Origin: Lineus longissimus
Taxonomy: Eukaryota > Nemertea > Pilidiophora > Heteronemertea > Lineidae
Length of the DNA stretch: 64,000 bases
Assembly (NCBI RefSeq): GCF_910592395.1
Contig: NC_088309.1
Coordinates: 21,454,599-21,518,598, forward strand
Direction: 5' to 3'
Shown here: piece by piece, positions 18,850 through 32,300 of the stretch
Position numbering within the stretch: the stretch's first letter is position 1
Layout of the letters: each line of letters begins with the position of its first letter
Notes under the pieces: generated by a model
Seen by the model: the letters and a program-made list of their open reading frames with translations, nothing else
Told to the model about the DNA's origin: nothing
Database searches by the model: none
Translations under genes and position numbers: made by a program

Positions 18850-21252
18850 TTATGCTCGATAACCCCTGTCATCTTCGATAAGATTGGTAAAGCCTTCTCG
18901 GTTCTTTGTACGGCACATCAGGATACATGAAGCGATCATACCAAGAATCTGGAAAGAAACAAATGCTTAAGTTTCAAAGGAACTTTCCAACAGAAAATCG
19001 GCTGTATTCACAAGTTTGAATTAACTTTAGAAGTAGAATGACTTTATTTGAGATACCATTGGAAATCAACTTGACACTTAGAATTCGTCATGGATGATTT
19101 TTTCCAGGGTGTAAAACATTTTGTCAATTTTCTAAACCTCCCTAAAAATGGCTGATCAAAGCTCACCTGTATGACAGCAAATGCTACTGCTACACCAGCT
19201 ATGATCCCGAAATATCTCATGAACACGTTCTTCAGCAGATCAAAACAGCCCTGAAATTGTGAGGAAAAAGTATAATATTCAGAACCTAATTGTTTATAAT
19301 GAACAACAAGGTACATGTGACGATATCAGCAACAACTTTTTCTAGTGTTGGTAGCAACTACATGCATTATATCTTTTTAAAGTCAACTCACGACCACATT
19401 TTTTCAGTCACAAGATTTGTAATGTCTTGACAGCTATATTGATGCACACAGCCTGCACAGAAATAGCACTGTCTACAGACAGGAAGTAAATCCTTACGAA
19501 ACAGAAGACACATTCTAACAAACATGGCCCAAAATCCACCCATTTCCCAAGTTACCAAAACACATATGAACAAGTACTTTGTAAACTCTACAATACAACA
19601 TTCCAGGAACCTCAAGGTTGAAGAAACAGAACTCTTACCTGATCATATACATCTCCAGGCTCACAGACAACCCCAGTGCCATTTCCGCAGCAAGATCCAG
19701 GAAGAACCCCAGTGTGGTTTTGACCCCATGGGGTGTCATACCAGTCAGTGTAATTGTGGAGTCCGCAACACTTAAGCTGTAAGTTGAAAAGAAAAGCAGT
19801 CCAGTTAAAATAGTGTTGTAGCAGAAATAGATAATGTCTTCTATTTCTTCAGTTTTTTATGGTGAAGCTAAAATATTTTCTGATAATTCAGTGAAATGTA
19901 AAACACACGTACAGTTACAGATACTTCACAAAGTCAATTTCCTCTTATCGACCAAAAAGTGAAAAACCAAGCATCAGCAGCACAAATATTCAACTGGGGT
20001 TTCAGCTCTCGTTTGTTTCTTGACTAAACAAACAACTGGGAATCGCAAGCGCATCATCTTTACCAATATTATTTACAAAGTATTTTGTCGTGTTGTGACT
20101 TCAATACAAACCTCGTTTTGCATGTAGTCCACTTCATCGGTCAATGTGTCCTCCAAAGAGTAGTTGCCGAAGGCAGATTTCATTCCAGTCTCAATATTGT
20201 TCTCAATGCCAGCTTTGTAGACAATGCCCAGGACACCAGCGGCAATCTCTGCCAGCAAGATCACCATCAAAAGGGTGAAGAACTGGAAGAAGTTTTAAAA
20301 TTAATTCTCTACAAAAATGAAAAGTCTAACTTTGCAATAAGACTAAAAGCTTCTATTCATTATCCAACATTTAATGAATTGTTGCATCACTGTAGGTATC
20401 TATTCATTACTGCATGATTTTACTTTACAGCTGTCGAACCTCGAGTCCAATGTAGGCCTACATTTGAGTAGTTGTGACAGTTTGAGTATTGCTATCTGGC
20501 AGTGGGTGGCTGTCAGTCAACCTACATCATGTAACAAATGCGTATCACAGGGCCATATCGGTCATACACAGGGAATTCCTGTTCCTCCCTGGGCCACTGT
20601 TCAGCGTAGAAGAGACAGAACTGAGACCTATCCACACTGTTGGCAGGGTTGGTACTCAAATCCAGCTCATCCAAATCTTTCCCTTCTAAGAATATACATG
20701 CACTGGTAGAACTAGTAGTCCGAGACGAAAATACCTACCACAGCGAGCACACACTTGCTTTCCTTACATCCACCAATGCAACCAAGGAGACCCAAGATAA
20801 ACATAAAGACGGCAACTCCCATCAAGATGCTGGCTGGGATGAGTGTGTAGTATGCCGATGAGAGCTCATCATAGTGTTGATATGTTATGTACACGCTGAT
20901 TCCAAGATAGAGAAGTCCAGCTGCCGCAGCCTGAAAATCAAGATGTAGGTAACTTAAACTTCGAGATAAATATGTATTTTGACAGTATGAGTGGCAGCAG
21001 TTAAGTTCCTGCTCTGGGAGACACAAGTTGCCTGCGGAATGGGTGATAACGCAGCGGTCAAAAATACATTTAGTACAAAAATAAGCAAACCATCTATTAG
21101 GACATGGCGAAATAAGGGCGTCCCTATATTTATGTGCAACTGAACAACAACATGGTGGTGGTAGTCAGGCGAAGTTTATGTCAGTTACTCACCCAAAATA
21201 CAAGACCCAGCAGAGCGATGAAGAATTTTGAGGTAACACTGCACTCTCCCAT
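18850..21252 (-). CDS. TSPAN3: Tetraspanin, TSPAN3-like, complete
   Basis: Four-span membrane organiser. Six minus-strand exons: 21252-21193, 20930-20739, 20282-20112, 19776-19639, 19250-19167, 18948-18850; all phase 0, GT-AG, 247 aa. TM1 spans exons 1-2 (FFIALLGLVFW...), TM2 is at about 51-72, TM3 starts FFTLLMVILLAE at 85, and TM4 is FGIIAGVAVAFAVIQ-ILGM across exons 5-6. The large extracellular loop carries the diagnostic CCG (residues 144-146, LKCCGLHNYTDW), a second pair SCCGNGTG, then VCEPG and GCFDLL, six cysteines in all. It has N-glycosylation sequons (NYT, NHT, NGT). YTLIPA, the CCGLHNYTDW form and the AFAVIQILGM end point to TSPAN3/TSPAN36 rather than CD9 or CD151. The exact orthologue needs a tree. 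Confidence 0.93.
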
Positions 21253-21356
21253 TATGTCAGCCAGTCGTTATCACACTAAGATCAGGAAAATAAGCAAGAA
21301 AACGACGTTTATTGCGTTCTATTTGCAAGCACTTCCTTGACTGCCGAAAGCACAAT

Positions 21357-21386
21357 GTCATGTGACTGAGTCATGCGTCATGTGAC
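21357..21386. promoter_or_regulatory. Twin GTCATGTGAC boxes around a TGAGTCA site
   Basis: Identical GTCATGTGAC decamers at 21357-21366 and 21377-21386, 20 bp apart, flank a consensus AP-1 site TGAGTCA at 21367-21373. The cluster lies about 105-135 bp upstream of the tetraspanin start codon. The decamer is an M-box/CLEAR-like E-box of the type bound by MITF/TFEB factors at lysosomal and endosomal genes. Binding here is inferred. Confidence 0.55.
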
Positions 21387-21472
21387 CCGACCAAAGGTTG
21401 GTAAAAATTAAATAGAAAATTGGCATTGGCATCACCCACAAGGTCAGTGGAGCAGTGACGCAAACACATGAG

Positions 21473-21646
21473 CATCCTGGCACCAGTCCTGTGGTTTAAA
21501 TATACTCCTCCCTTTCGATATTTCAAACGATATTTGTATACGAGGTAGGGGAGCATATATCAAAAACATGACTGCATCCTGGCAGAACCAGTGGTTTTCA
21601 ATATACTCCGCCTGTTGATATTTGTGGCCATATATGACGTAGGTGT
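21473..21646 (+). repeat. Dispersed repeat, copies 2 and 3 in tandem
   Basis: Two copies of the CATCCTGGCA family, at 21473-21545 and 21574-21646, lie about 100 bp apart. Each has the AATATACTCC and GATATTTG blocks. Confidence 0.6.
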
Positions 21647-23306
21647 AAAAAAATCTGTTCTTAGGATGGGATGAATGGCACAGGGCCGCCCGCGAATTTT
21701 TTTTCCTGAACCTTTCGGGCAGGACAGTGTACATTTGTACACAGGTTCTCAGCCAATCAGAATCCGATAAATCTGATGAAAGCACCACATTGTCTAGTGA
21801 AGTGCGTTGAAAACAATCAGTCTTGAAAAAACACATTGCACGAAATGATAAATTTTGACTACTGTATGCAAAACAGCAGGGATGGCTATTCTACTTGTGT
21901 CATTTGAACCCATTTTGCTTGTATAGTTTTGTTTTGTATTTTATACTGTGTAGTAGAACTTGCCATTATATCAATCGATATTTCTGTAAAATGATGCTTC
22001 AAATAACGCTGTTCTCATATCTCCAGCTGTTCTTTCTTGTTACATGCCTGATGCTATTCCTGGTGATGAAATATATGTATTAGTAATGTAATATATTTCT
22101 GGTGTGTTCACTGTTGCAATAAATCATACAAATCCTGAAAATCTTTGCTTGTATTGTTTTGTGCTTGTTACTCAAATTAATTTGAAGCATACAGTATCAA
22201 AATATACTGGAGGAAGACCATACACATGAGGCAGTATCGAAAGACAAGTCTCATTGCAGAGAAACATATATTCATACTGGAGGAAGACCATTCACATGAG
22301 ACAAGTCTCATTGTATATTCATACTCAATATTATGATATCTGAAGGACTATCCCTTGGATCTTGGAGATGGGGTCAGGAAAAAAAATTCGCTACCGGGCT
22401 GGGCTGCGAATGTCTCCCGAGTCGACAGTTATTACAAAGAGATTTTGAGTTAAGTAGCTATATAGCAACTGGATATTTTCTATCAACTACTTAGTTCAAT
22501 TTTTTAACGCCGAACGGCGTAGCCCTTTAATTTAAATCGGGTTTGATGCCATGCCATGCTGCAAATTGGATTGGAGCAGGACATTAACCACCTCATGTCA
22601 TATCAAGTCTCATGTCTTGTCATCTTTGTCAAGTCTCATGTAATATCATGTCATGTCATGTATAGGCCTATGCATCGTTATTTCAATATTCGACACTCCC
22701 TGTCGGCATTATCGGTTTCCATTAGGCCCCCTTAGAAACAACTCGGTTAAAAAAGCCGAATAATAGAAAGAATATAATACATCACTGTGTTGTTGAAAAA
22801 TATTTGAGCTAACACCAGAACTGAAAACAGCGCTCATAAAGCCTCTATACATCGCTTTTTTTATGTATTGCCTTCATAACGAGGCATTCCGTTTCTATGG
22901 CAACGTGTCATCGAACCGGTATCATTATCAGGCCTTTAGCTAGAGACACAGATAAATTGGCTTATGTATGTGTATGACAACGTCACACCATAACGTGGGC
23001 GATCCTTTGTCAGTTACAGAATGTTATTTTACCAGGGTAGTGTGAGCTTTATTGCCAAGTCTCTCATAATGCTTGGTGCCATTGATGAAACTTATTAATC
23101 AAATTCACAGCTATATGGAGCTATTCTGGAAGTTTTGCTTTCCACTTGACCTTTGTACTGGTATCTATAGTGACTGTACTGTTGACTCTGATATTCAAGA
23201 TTAGAGCAGGGCTACTGGAGAAATAAATGATCAAATGTGATTTGATAGTTTGATTGGTGTTCGATTTCAGGTGATTTAATTACACCCATCTTGAAATATC
23301 GATACA

Positions 23307-26300
23307 ATGGACCAAAAGCTGCTTAATCATCTACGGGTTAAAGAGTTCCTCCTCGCGGTAAGTCATCATCAGTACACCGTACACCTTCGATATAACTTTT
23401 GAACTTATGTATATTTCTCCCTATGTTCCTGGAAAATACAAAGTGTGGAGATTGTTTCTTGCGGCGAATAAAATAATTATGTTTGCCATAACAATTGACA
23501 TCTACTGGATTTTGACATATCTTTTCAGGTTGCAATGATGGCCAGTCTGCTGATCTCTCACACGAGTTCGAAAAGATATAACTTCGGTAAGGAAATCAGA
23601 GTGTTCAACATTCCGCGTATCTCGGCAACAAAATACTATTTTGGCCTTGTTTTACAATGTAATCGGTAAGAAGATGATGTTATATTTTGACCTGGGTTCA
23701 CGATGTAACGATAAATCGATAATAAGATGCTATTTAAGCCTGGGTTTACGATTTAATCGGTAATAAGACGTTATTTTGGCCTGGGTTTACGATGCAATCG
23801 GTAATAAGACGTTATTTTGGCTTGGGTTTACGATGTAATCGGTAATAAGACGTTATTTTGACCTGGGTTTACGATGTTATCGGTAATAAGACGTTATTTT
23901 GGCCTGGGTTTACGATGCAATCGGTAATAAGACGTTATTTTGACCTGGGTTTACGATGCAATCGGTAATAAGACGTTATTTTGGCCTGGGTTTACGATGC
24001 AATCGGTAATAAGACGTTATTTTGGCTATGGGTTTACGATGCAATCGGTAATAAGACGTTATTTTGGCCTGGGTTTACGATGCAATCGGTAATAAGACGT
24101 TATTTTGGCCTGGGTTTACGATGCAATCGGTAATAAGACGTTATTTTGGCCTGGGTTTACGATGCAATCGGTAATAAGACGTTATTTTGACCTGGGTTTA
24201 CGATGCAATCGGTAATAAGACGTTATTTTGGCCTGGGTTTACGATGCAATCGGTAATAAGACGTTATTTTGGCTATGGGTTTACGATGTAATCGGTAATA
24301 AGACGTTATTTTGACCTGGGTTTACGATGTAATCGGTAATAAGACGTTATTTTGGCCTGAGTTTACGATGCAATCGGTAATAAGACGTTATTTTGGCTAT
24401 GGGTTTACGATGTAATCGGTAATAAGACGTTTTTTTGACATGGGTTTACGATGCAATCGGTAATAAGACGTTATTTTGACCTGGGTTTACGATGCAATCG
24501 GTAATAAGACGTTATTTTGACCTGGGTTTACGATGCAATCGGTAATAAGACGTTATTTTGGCCTGGGTTTACGATGCAATTGGTAAGACGTTATTTTGGC
24601 CTGGGTTTACGATGCAATCGGTAATAAGACGTTTACGATGTGATTGGCGGAGTTTTAACACACAATACCTGTGAATGTTTTACTCCGCCAACAGGTTGCC
24701 TTTTGGGTGTATGCCACAGCCGACATCGTCTCGTCTTTTCGTCTTTCAGGAGATTGTCCCGAGATGTCGAGTGCAGTCGTAAACATCGCGAACACGGAAA
24801 GCGTTACCTTAAAGACTGGACAAACAAAATGGGGCCACACCAGGCTGAACTTCTCCTGTCAGGATTACTACCGCCACTTTGATGGGGTTGACATGCAGAT
24901 ATATTATTGTGACAAGGCCAAAGGTTTCTTTCCGTATTGGTACGAAGAGATACCCATCTGTAAAGGTAAGGGCACAATGCCAGATTCGTTCGTATCGTTT
25001 ACATTGCAGGCTACAGTCAATTAGAGATCAACATTGACTTAATGCCATCGCGGTGAAACTTGGCATTTAGACCGTGTAATACTATGTGTAGGCTTCAACG
25101 TGACAGCATTGATGAAATTTATATACACATGTACACATATATCATCGCATCAGTCTTCAATCTAAAAAAAGAATGCGTATGCACGTTTGCTCTTAAAAGC
25201 TTATCGACTGCTGGGTTTCTTTTGCAGAGGGTGCATGCATTTCACCCAAGAAAGGTTCTGGTCAGTGGATGAGGTTGGGCGATGCCTGCTATCAGAAAAT
25301 GAACAACGGGACCTTCCAGGAGGCCAAAACTCAGTGCACCGGAGTGGGTGGCCACGTCGTTGACCCCATGACTACTCCATTGCCCAACTTTCCAAGGCAG
25401 ATCTATCAAGTTCTTTGGAATATCACGTAAGTTCCCTAATTTTATTAGCTTATAACTACTACATGTATAGTATAAGGTTGCCCCCCCTTGGAGATTTTAT
25501 TTTGTACCAATCTTTCATTTCAGCGAAGCTGCCATCGATGTTGGTCCATTTTGGCTAGATGCAGAGAAAAAAAGCGGAAAGTGGCTAACCAGTGATGGAA
25601 CTGAAATAAAGAATGTTTGTTTCGATAGCGTCATAAAGGCCGGGGGTGCCGGTAACTGCTTGACAGCCGCGATGACGAAAGTGCAAAGAACGGACAGTGG
25701 ATGTAACGTTATGATACACGACTGTGCGTATCAGGCGTTTGTCATATGCCAGCACGAAGGTAAGAGACTTCATCGACCAAACCCTTGCCCCCCCCCCCCC
25801 CGGACCCCTGCTCTCATTGGTTCATCTGAAGTACAGTGCTACCCGTGTTCGTAGTATTGTGGGGATTTTATTAGGCGAATTTGTAAGGTCAAAGGTCAAG
25901 GTTATCGTGAATCTCATCATTTTGGCATTGTGTAAGGAATAAAGTCTTATCAATATTTGGAGCCATGGTGATATCAACTGTTTCCAAGGTCAAGGTAGAT
26001 TCTCCTATTGGTGTAACTGTCAAATATGTCTTGGGCACGATAGAAGTGATAATGTAAACCAAATCCATCCCCAATCCGTTGGGGTTGATTGGGATGAGAT
26101 AAGCTGTTCACAGACATGTTTCAGAGTCATAGAGGAACTTGTCATAATGCCAGCTCATGTTTGAGCTGATTGAAACACAAAAATACGTCGTGGCCATGTT
26201 TAAGGTGTTTGAGTTCCAACGGGCCAATCGTTTTCAAGGTCAACTGAGCAGGTATTAGTTCACTAAAAGCTAAAAAAGTTCACTTTGGCTAAACTGGCAA

Positions 26301-29300
26301 GTATAAACCAACAGTAGACATTTTACAATCGTGTGCATGCTTTTATTGCTTTACATAACTTAGATTTTACTCATATTATGTATCATAGAATTTCTTTTTG
26401 CCCCTCTTTACATCTAGAAATTGGTTGCCCAAGGGACTGGCCTGGCGGCGATAGGTTGTTAGCCCAAAACGGGTCTACATACACACCGAAGAACTGTGGC
26501 GCAGGAAAAGAGCTCTTTCCAAAATCTGCAACCTGCCAAGGAGGAAGTTGGGGTCTGATACCCAAATGTAAAAGTATGTCTTTTTATCAAGAACAACAAT
26601 GGTGCCGCGCAAAGTTGAGATGGAAATATATATATAGCTAATATTATACCAATGGCTTGTTGACATCATCTTAACCCTCAATGAATTGACATTGCTAAGC
26701 TTCCAGACAACTCGCGGGGTTCAAGCAAATCCGTTTTAATGTGTGATGCGTTCTATTCTATTGGGGACGTTCTGACGTTGCAAACCAACCTGCAGCATGG
26801 TTCAGCCCATAGTTCCAAACTTTGCTGTAAGATGGCGCTGGACAGCCGGCACAGTATAATCCAATAAATCTCTCGGGGAGATTAGCTAGTTAGAGAGTAA
26901 AAGAAGGAAATATGATGGGTTAAAAAGGTTTCATCTTGGCATGACAAGTTTAATTCAAACGGAAAAATCCATTGTGACCGGAAGCGATTTTTTTACAGGT
27001 AGGTTCGTACCATTGTGTACATTGACAGCCAATCAGAGCTCAGTAACTTCGCCTGACGTCATCAAGTAAGAAACGCACGTGTTGTTAGTCAGTAAACAAG
27101 ATCAGCGATGCACATTGGCAAATGGTGCGAGTTCGAATCTCGGAAGGACCCAAAAAATTATGCACTTTTTGTTTTTATTGCTTTTTTTCCTCATTTACTT
27201 AATTATCTTAATAATAAATTTCTGGCTGTCAATGTACACAATGATACGAACCTTCCTGTAAAAAAACTCGCTGACCGGAACCACCCAACTATAAGTGGCT
27301 GATGATATTTAAGTATATGCGTGTGTTATTTTCAGAGGTAAAAGGTTGTGGAAAAGTACACAGGTATTTTCGTGGACCTTTCAAACACAAAGCCAAACTT
27401 AATTTTAAAAGAATTTGTAAAAAAACGAGAATAATGATCCCTGGCATGCCTGCATTATTGACATGCATGTACGGAGACTTTTATTACGACACAAAGTCAG
27501 GAGGAAAAGTTATCAAAAATAAAATGACAACTGCCGAAGTAATAGGAAAGATGAATAGGGATGGACACAGACAAGGTCCTTGTCAAGGTGAGTCAACATG
27601 AATCTGTACATAGGATACAGTTAATTCCCAAGTCTCACTCAGATCAGTATACATTGAAGTTTATCCTTGACGCAAGGGCCCAACGCGCCGCGTAGCGGCA
27701 AAAAAGCGAAGCTGGCGAAACATTTATAACGGGTCACCGTCACTTATTATTGGACTTATAGCGCATTTACGGGGTTGCAACTATTTTGCTTTATAGTGTC
27801 ACCAGGAAAGAAAAGCATGCGACCTAACGCCGATCTATTTGTATAAAGTGATAATTGGAAGGTATATAGTAGGAAATATCAATAAAATAATCATTCCATG
27901 TCGTCTTTTGAGGGCATTTTTGATTGTAAAAAATATATGTGTACGTCACCGTAGTCTCTGCAATGATAATTTTATCAGAGCAGTCTCGCGCAAGTAGAAG
28001 TTCTTTACCTACTAGTTCTTCACTTATTTGTCTCAACGTCTGGCGCAAAGCCAGACGTTTTCCATTACGATTTCACTACGATGTTTGACAATAAGGAGCA
28101 GTGCGCAAGATATGCTAATGAGCAGACTTCCCTCGCTTGAGTTTCTGAAGAATGTTCCATATCGCGCTAAGCTCGTCACTGCCGATTATGACAGGCGTGC
28201 AGCGGTAGGTATCTGCTGCCCAACTTCCACCTAATACGGTACAATAAGTTACCATTTGATGAGAATGGGACAATGCCCTCACTGTGTATGGAGTCATAGG
28301 GATAAGAAGACATTATTCATTAGTGTTGGTACAAGTGATTTTGCCCAAAAAGCATGCGCATTCAAAAAACAAAATATGCAAGGTATCACGTACATGACCA
28401 TGACGACGTGCAGACAGTACACTGGCCAGTGCATACCCTATGGCTATGTATAGTAAACATGGTAAACATGAACAACATCATTATTCATCGGCAGTTCATT
28501 TTACTCCGAGCTTTTCCTGAAACATATTGCCATGATGATTAGGCCTACCAACCATGTGCCATGACCAATAACGGCACTAGATCATGTAGATGTCAACAAG
28601 TTCACATGAACCGTATAATCCCGCATAATCCCGCATGGCGCATGTGGGGCATGCGTCTAAACCAAAGCCCCAAAATCACTTGTTTTGGTCTATTTCACTT
28701 GTGTTTCCCCCGTCTCCCAGTCCATAATACATTTACAGTTTACAATCCCCGATCATGGCCCAACAAAAGGTCATCGGTTGACTAAAGCCAAGGAACACAA
28801 CTGTTCAATGGATTTATAGTTGAATGCGATCAAACTCCGTCTTTTCAATCGTGGATTGTAAATTTAACCCCATGGGCCTAGGGAAGGCCCTATAACAATA
28901 CTTTCGACACAGTTATTATCTCCGCTGCCTCCACCATGTTACACACAGTGCTCACTGCTGATTCTAAAATGCGCCACCTAGTCAATTGCACTATCGTCAT
29001 CACCTCATCATACTTCATTGACATTACAGGCACACATTGACATACACCACTGTTGCAATCAACGACACAGTCGCTATCCAAGTAGCATTATAGAGGTAAT
29101 TATCATTATCATACCTCATTAGCATGTGAACCAATCGCGTCGCGTCCTTTGCGATCACGGCAAAGCCTCATGGAATAATGTCTTTCAACGTTGAATAATT
29201 TTTCATATTCCATGCCTACAACTTCAATTTCTTCATAATCCATGGCTAGAAGTTCAATACTAATATAATATCCAAGATAAAGTTACAAGAAGTAGTCAAT

Positions 29301-32300
29301 AGGGGTCTCTCACCTCTCGATGTATGTCCACACTATTCACGCTTGTACGAGGAATACATTCAATGCTAAATCTAACAACACCCAGTGCCCTTACTCTGTA
29401 TATTAGTCACTGGAAGATGGCCCATTTCACTCCTTGCTTCTACTTCACCTATAGTCTCATTGCAAACGCCTCAGTTCTATGATATCACATTCACTTTCAG
29501 CTGTCATGCAACGCAACAACTGTGCTATCTGCCATCGCACATCAACGAAGAAGTGCAGCCGCCCACATTCCACCTCACGTCTGTCCGACCAGCTGCAATC
29601 CTCGAGGACGCCCCACTGTACCACGATTTCACTACGATGTTTGACAAGAAGGAGCAGTGCGCGAGATAGGCTAATGAGCAGACTTCCCTCGCTTGAGTTT
29701 CAGAAGAATGTTCCATATCGCGCTAAGCTGACCACTGCTGACCATGACAGGCGTGCATTGGACTGGTACAGGTTGGAACTGAACATTGAATATGCTGGTG
29801 GTGACGCTTTCTGATGAGAAGTTGGTCGTGACTGATGCAGTATCCTTGGACTTGTCCAAAGCATCGTTCAATCATTGCTCTCTGAGCTGCCTTGATTCTG
29901 TACCTAAATACTAAGACCAAATGCCTGTTAACTGTGCTTTAAGAGAGACTGGCGCCATGCCTAGAGATATGACTGACCCCTATTGGCAAATTTGTATGAC
30001 TTTATCTTGCCTACCTAGCTGCTGCCTATAGTCTCCCTTTAACTGCGGAACACTTCAAAGTCGATAAAATGCCATGTTCCACCTTTTAATGTGTTCAGAC
30101 TGCCATTTTCAAAATAATCAAGTCAGGACACTGCCTTCTAGTCTCATAATAAATTTTGCTTTCCTCAATATATAATAACATTTCTTCTTCTTCAATGCTT
30201 TCATCATTCCAAACTTCTCCTCCTCTGACTTTTACAGGGGTACAGTCATGGCAATCAAAACCCAAATACTGAGACCAAATGCCTGTTGACTGTGCTTTAA
30301 GAGAGACTGGCGCCATGCCTAGTCTCTCTTAAAGCACAGTCAACAGACACCAACCCCCTCAGACTCAGAAACCACAAACGCCCAACCCTTCCTGCTACCC
30401 TAATACTTCTGGATTAAATCTCGCGGGAGTTCGATACAGTTATTACCAGTTTTCTTGGAGACACGGGGAGGGGACATTTTGTACGCTGAAACGAAATTGA
30501 ATTATCACCCTGCCGGAACCACACGGTCTTTCTCTCGATCACACCTGGAAGTCAAGGTTTGACCCAGAGTGATATTTGCACCCGACGTTGTTGTAAGGTC
30601 CCATATTCGCACAAAATGCAATGTCAAGTTCACACGATAAGGGCCGGGCTTCTTGAGACTTGAAGCGCGTTTGCAGCCGGGCATGGGGAACTCCAACCGA
30701 TTTCGATGGGAAACAAGTTTGATGAAGTCGGCAGCGTTTCAGTATATGCATTATCCATATTTTAACCCCATCTCCGAGCAGTGGCTGGACTTTAATACAA
30801 TGATTCTCCGTGTGTTTTTTTTTAAATTTCAGTTCTAAAATGTAAAACGCCCAAACATTGGAAAAAAATAGGATTTGTGGTGGGGGGACGTCCAATTGCT
30901 GACGCATATCGAGTGAATTTAAGGATCAATATTATATGTCCGCCGAGCTACAAAACGAGCAAGTATTTAAAAAAACTTAACGGACAGCTTCGTTGCCTAA
31001 AGACCGGACGGTGGAATGCTAATGTTTCGTCGGATGCTACGTTATGCGATCGTAAGTTTCAATATTACGTCCTGTCATTGCCGTTGTAAAGTGCGGTGCA
31101 GTGTCATCCTTCAACGTTTCAGTCAGATAATAATCAATCATTTAGCGATTACGCTTGACTAATGACGACGATGACGATTAAGAGGTGGTAATGGAGAAAT
31201 ATAGACTGGTCTTACATCTTAAAAGGAGACAATTATAGACAAAAGCTACCTGTATATTATAGTTGCACATGAGGTTGGTGAAGAAACTGGGCTTAGTTTT
31301 ACATGTACTTTGAAATTGTGACGAGTGCCGATGATGTGCGACAGTAGTTATTTAGACGATATTGGACAATTTAAGAAAACCCTGAGGAAACATGCTTGCA
31401 GTTCAGCTGGCTTTCTCGACCTATCAAGATTAGACTTCATAGGAAGAAGTATTTGGAAATCGAACCCACCACCTCGGAGCTCTATAACAGGCGCATGTTT
31501 ATTTTTAATTCTAGGGATAACCTGTACAAAGCCATATCCTGCTATGCCGAACAATAAACGTTACCTTTATTCCGAGGGGACTAAGGAAATGACTGTAGAA
31601 TGCGCCAATCATCATGGCACGATGGCACGGGATGGGACGTGGAGCACGAAAGTTATCATTCAGTGTGATCTCAAAACAGAGCAATGGGTACCGCCTGCGG
31701 AAAAATGCGAAGGTAAGGCCAGCGAGAGTACACGGGTTCGAATTCAAGGAAAAACGCCACTGTCAGAATGTTACTGTATGTATATTGATCCATTGTAACT
31801 TGTAGTTGACTGAGCAGGTTTTCTTTCTTGTGCTGGTGATGACTGACCGTACTTTGAACATACATGTAAATTGTATTACTAGTATATTGTCTTGTCCCCT
31901 TGCCTAACGTTATTTATTCTCATTCTCTTGTGTCGCCGACAGCTTTTAAATGCACCAAACCAAATAAAGACATCGGCAGGGCCACTGTCTCCGGGAATAC
32001 CTCAAGCATACGCGTTTCCTGCAAACAAGAGTTTGAATACGCTGATGGGAAGACCTTGAAGGATTACATCTGTGATCTGAAGAAGAACAATGTTGGGTTA
32101 TATGAGTACGAAAAAGACAGGAAGGATGATAAAATTTGTGGAAGTAAGTTCGAGTTGCTCTCTATTGATGTGGCAGTGATAACCATGTCATTAAATTTTA
32201 GGAAATTACCACCAGTAGTTTGGTACACTCTTACACGCAGTGATGGTTGTCCGATAGAAATCAGTCCGTGGCTTGCCCGTGACCAGAATCTTTCAAAAGG

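Larger units (their letters stand above)
21253..23306. other. Intergenic, tetraspanin promoter and repeats
   Basis: Apart from the E-box/AP-1 cluster, this interval holds two copies of the dispersed CATCCTGGCA repeat (21473-21545, 21574-21646). A short local duplication of 'tggaggaagaccat' lies at 22210-22310, and a CATGTCAT-rich patch near 22590-22670. No gene is supported. Confidence 0.5.
27588..30832 (+). other. Repeat-rich 3.2-kb receptor intron
   Basis: The intron joins sushi exons 3 and 4 of the receptor. It contains two ~140-bp copies of a degraded repeat (28062-28202, 29617-29757), 62-bp direct repeats (29903-29964, 30261-30322) and a hairpin at 30284-30345. I find no additional phase 1-1 sushi exon, but cannot exclude one. 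Confidence 0.6.

Noticed and set aside
23648-24643. CRISPR-like array
   Set aside because: The whole 41-bp unit repeats without unique spacers, and the region is a eukaryotic intron.
31325-31514. N-terminal extension of the 157-codon ORF ending at 31798
   Set aside because: The real exon starts after the acceptor TTCTAG at 31509-31514 in phase 1; upstream sequence has no sushi pattern.
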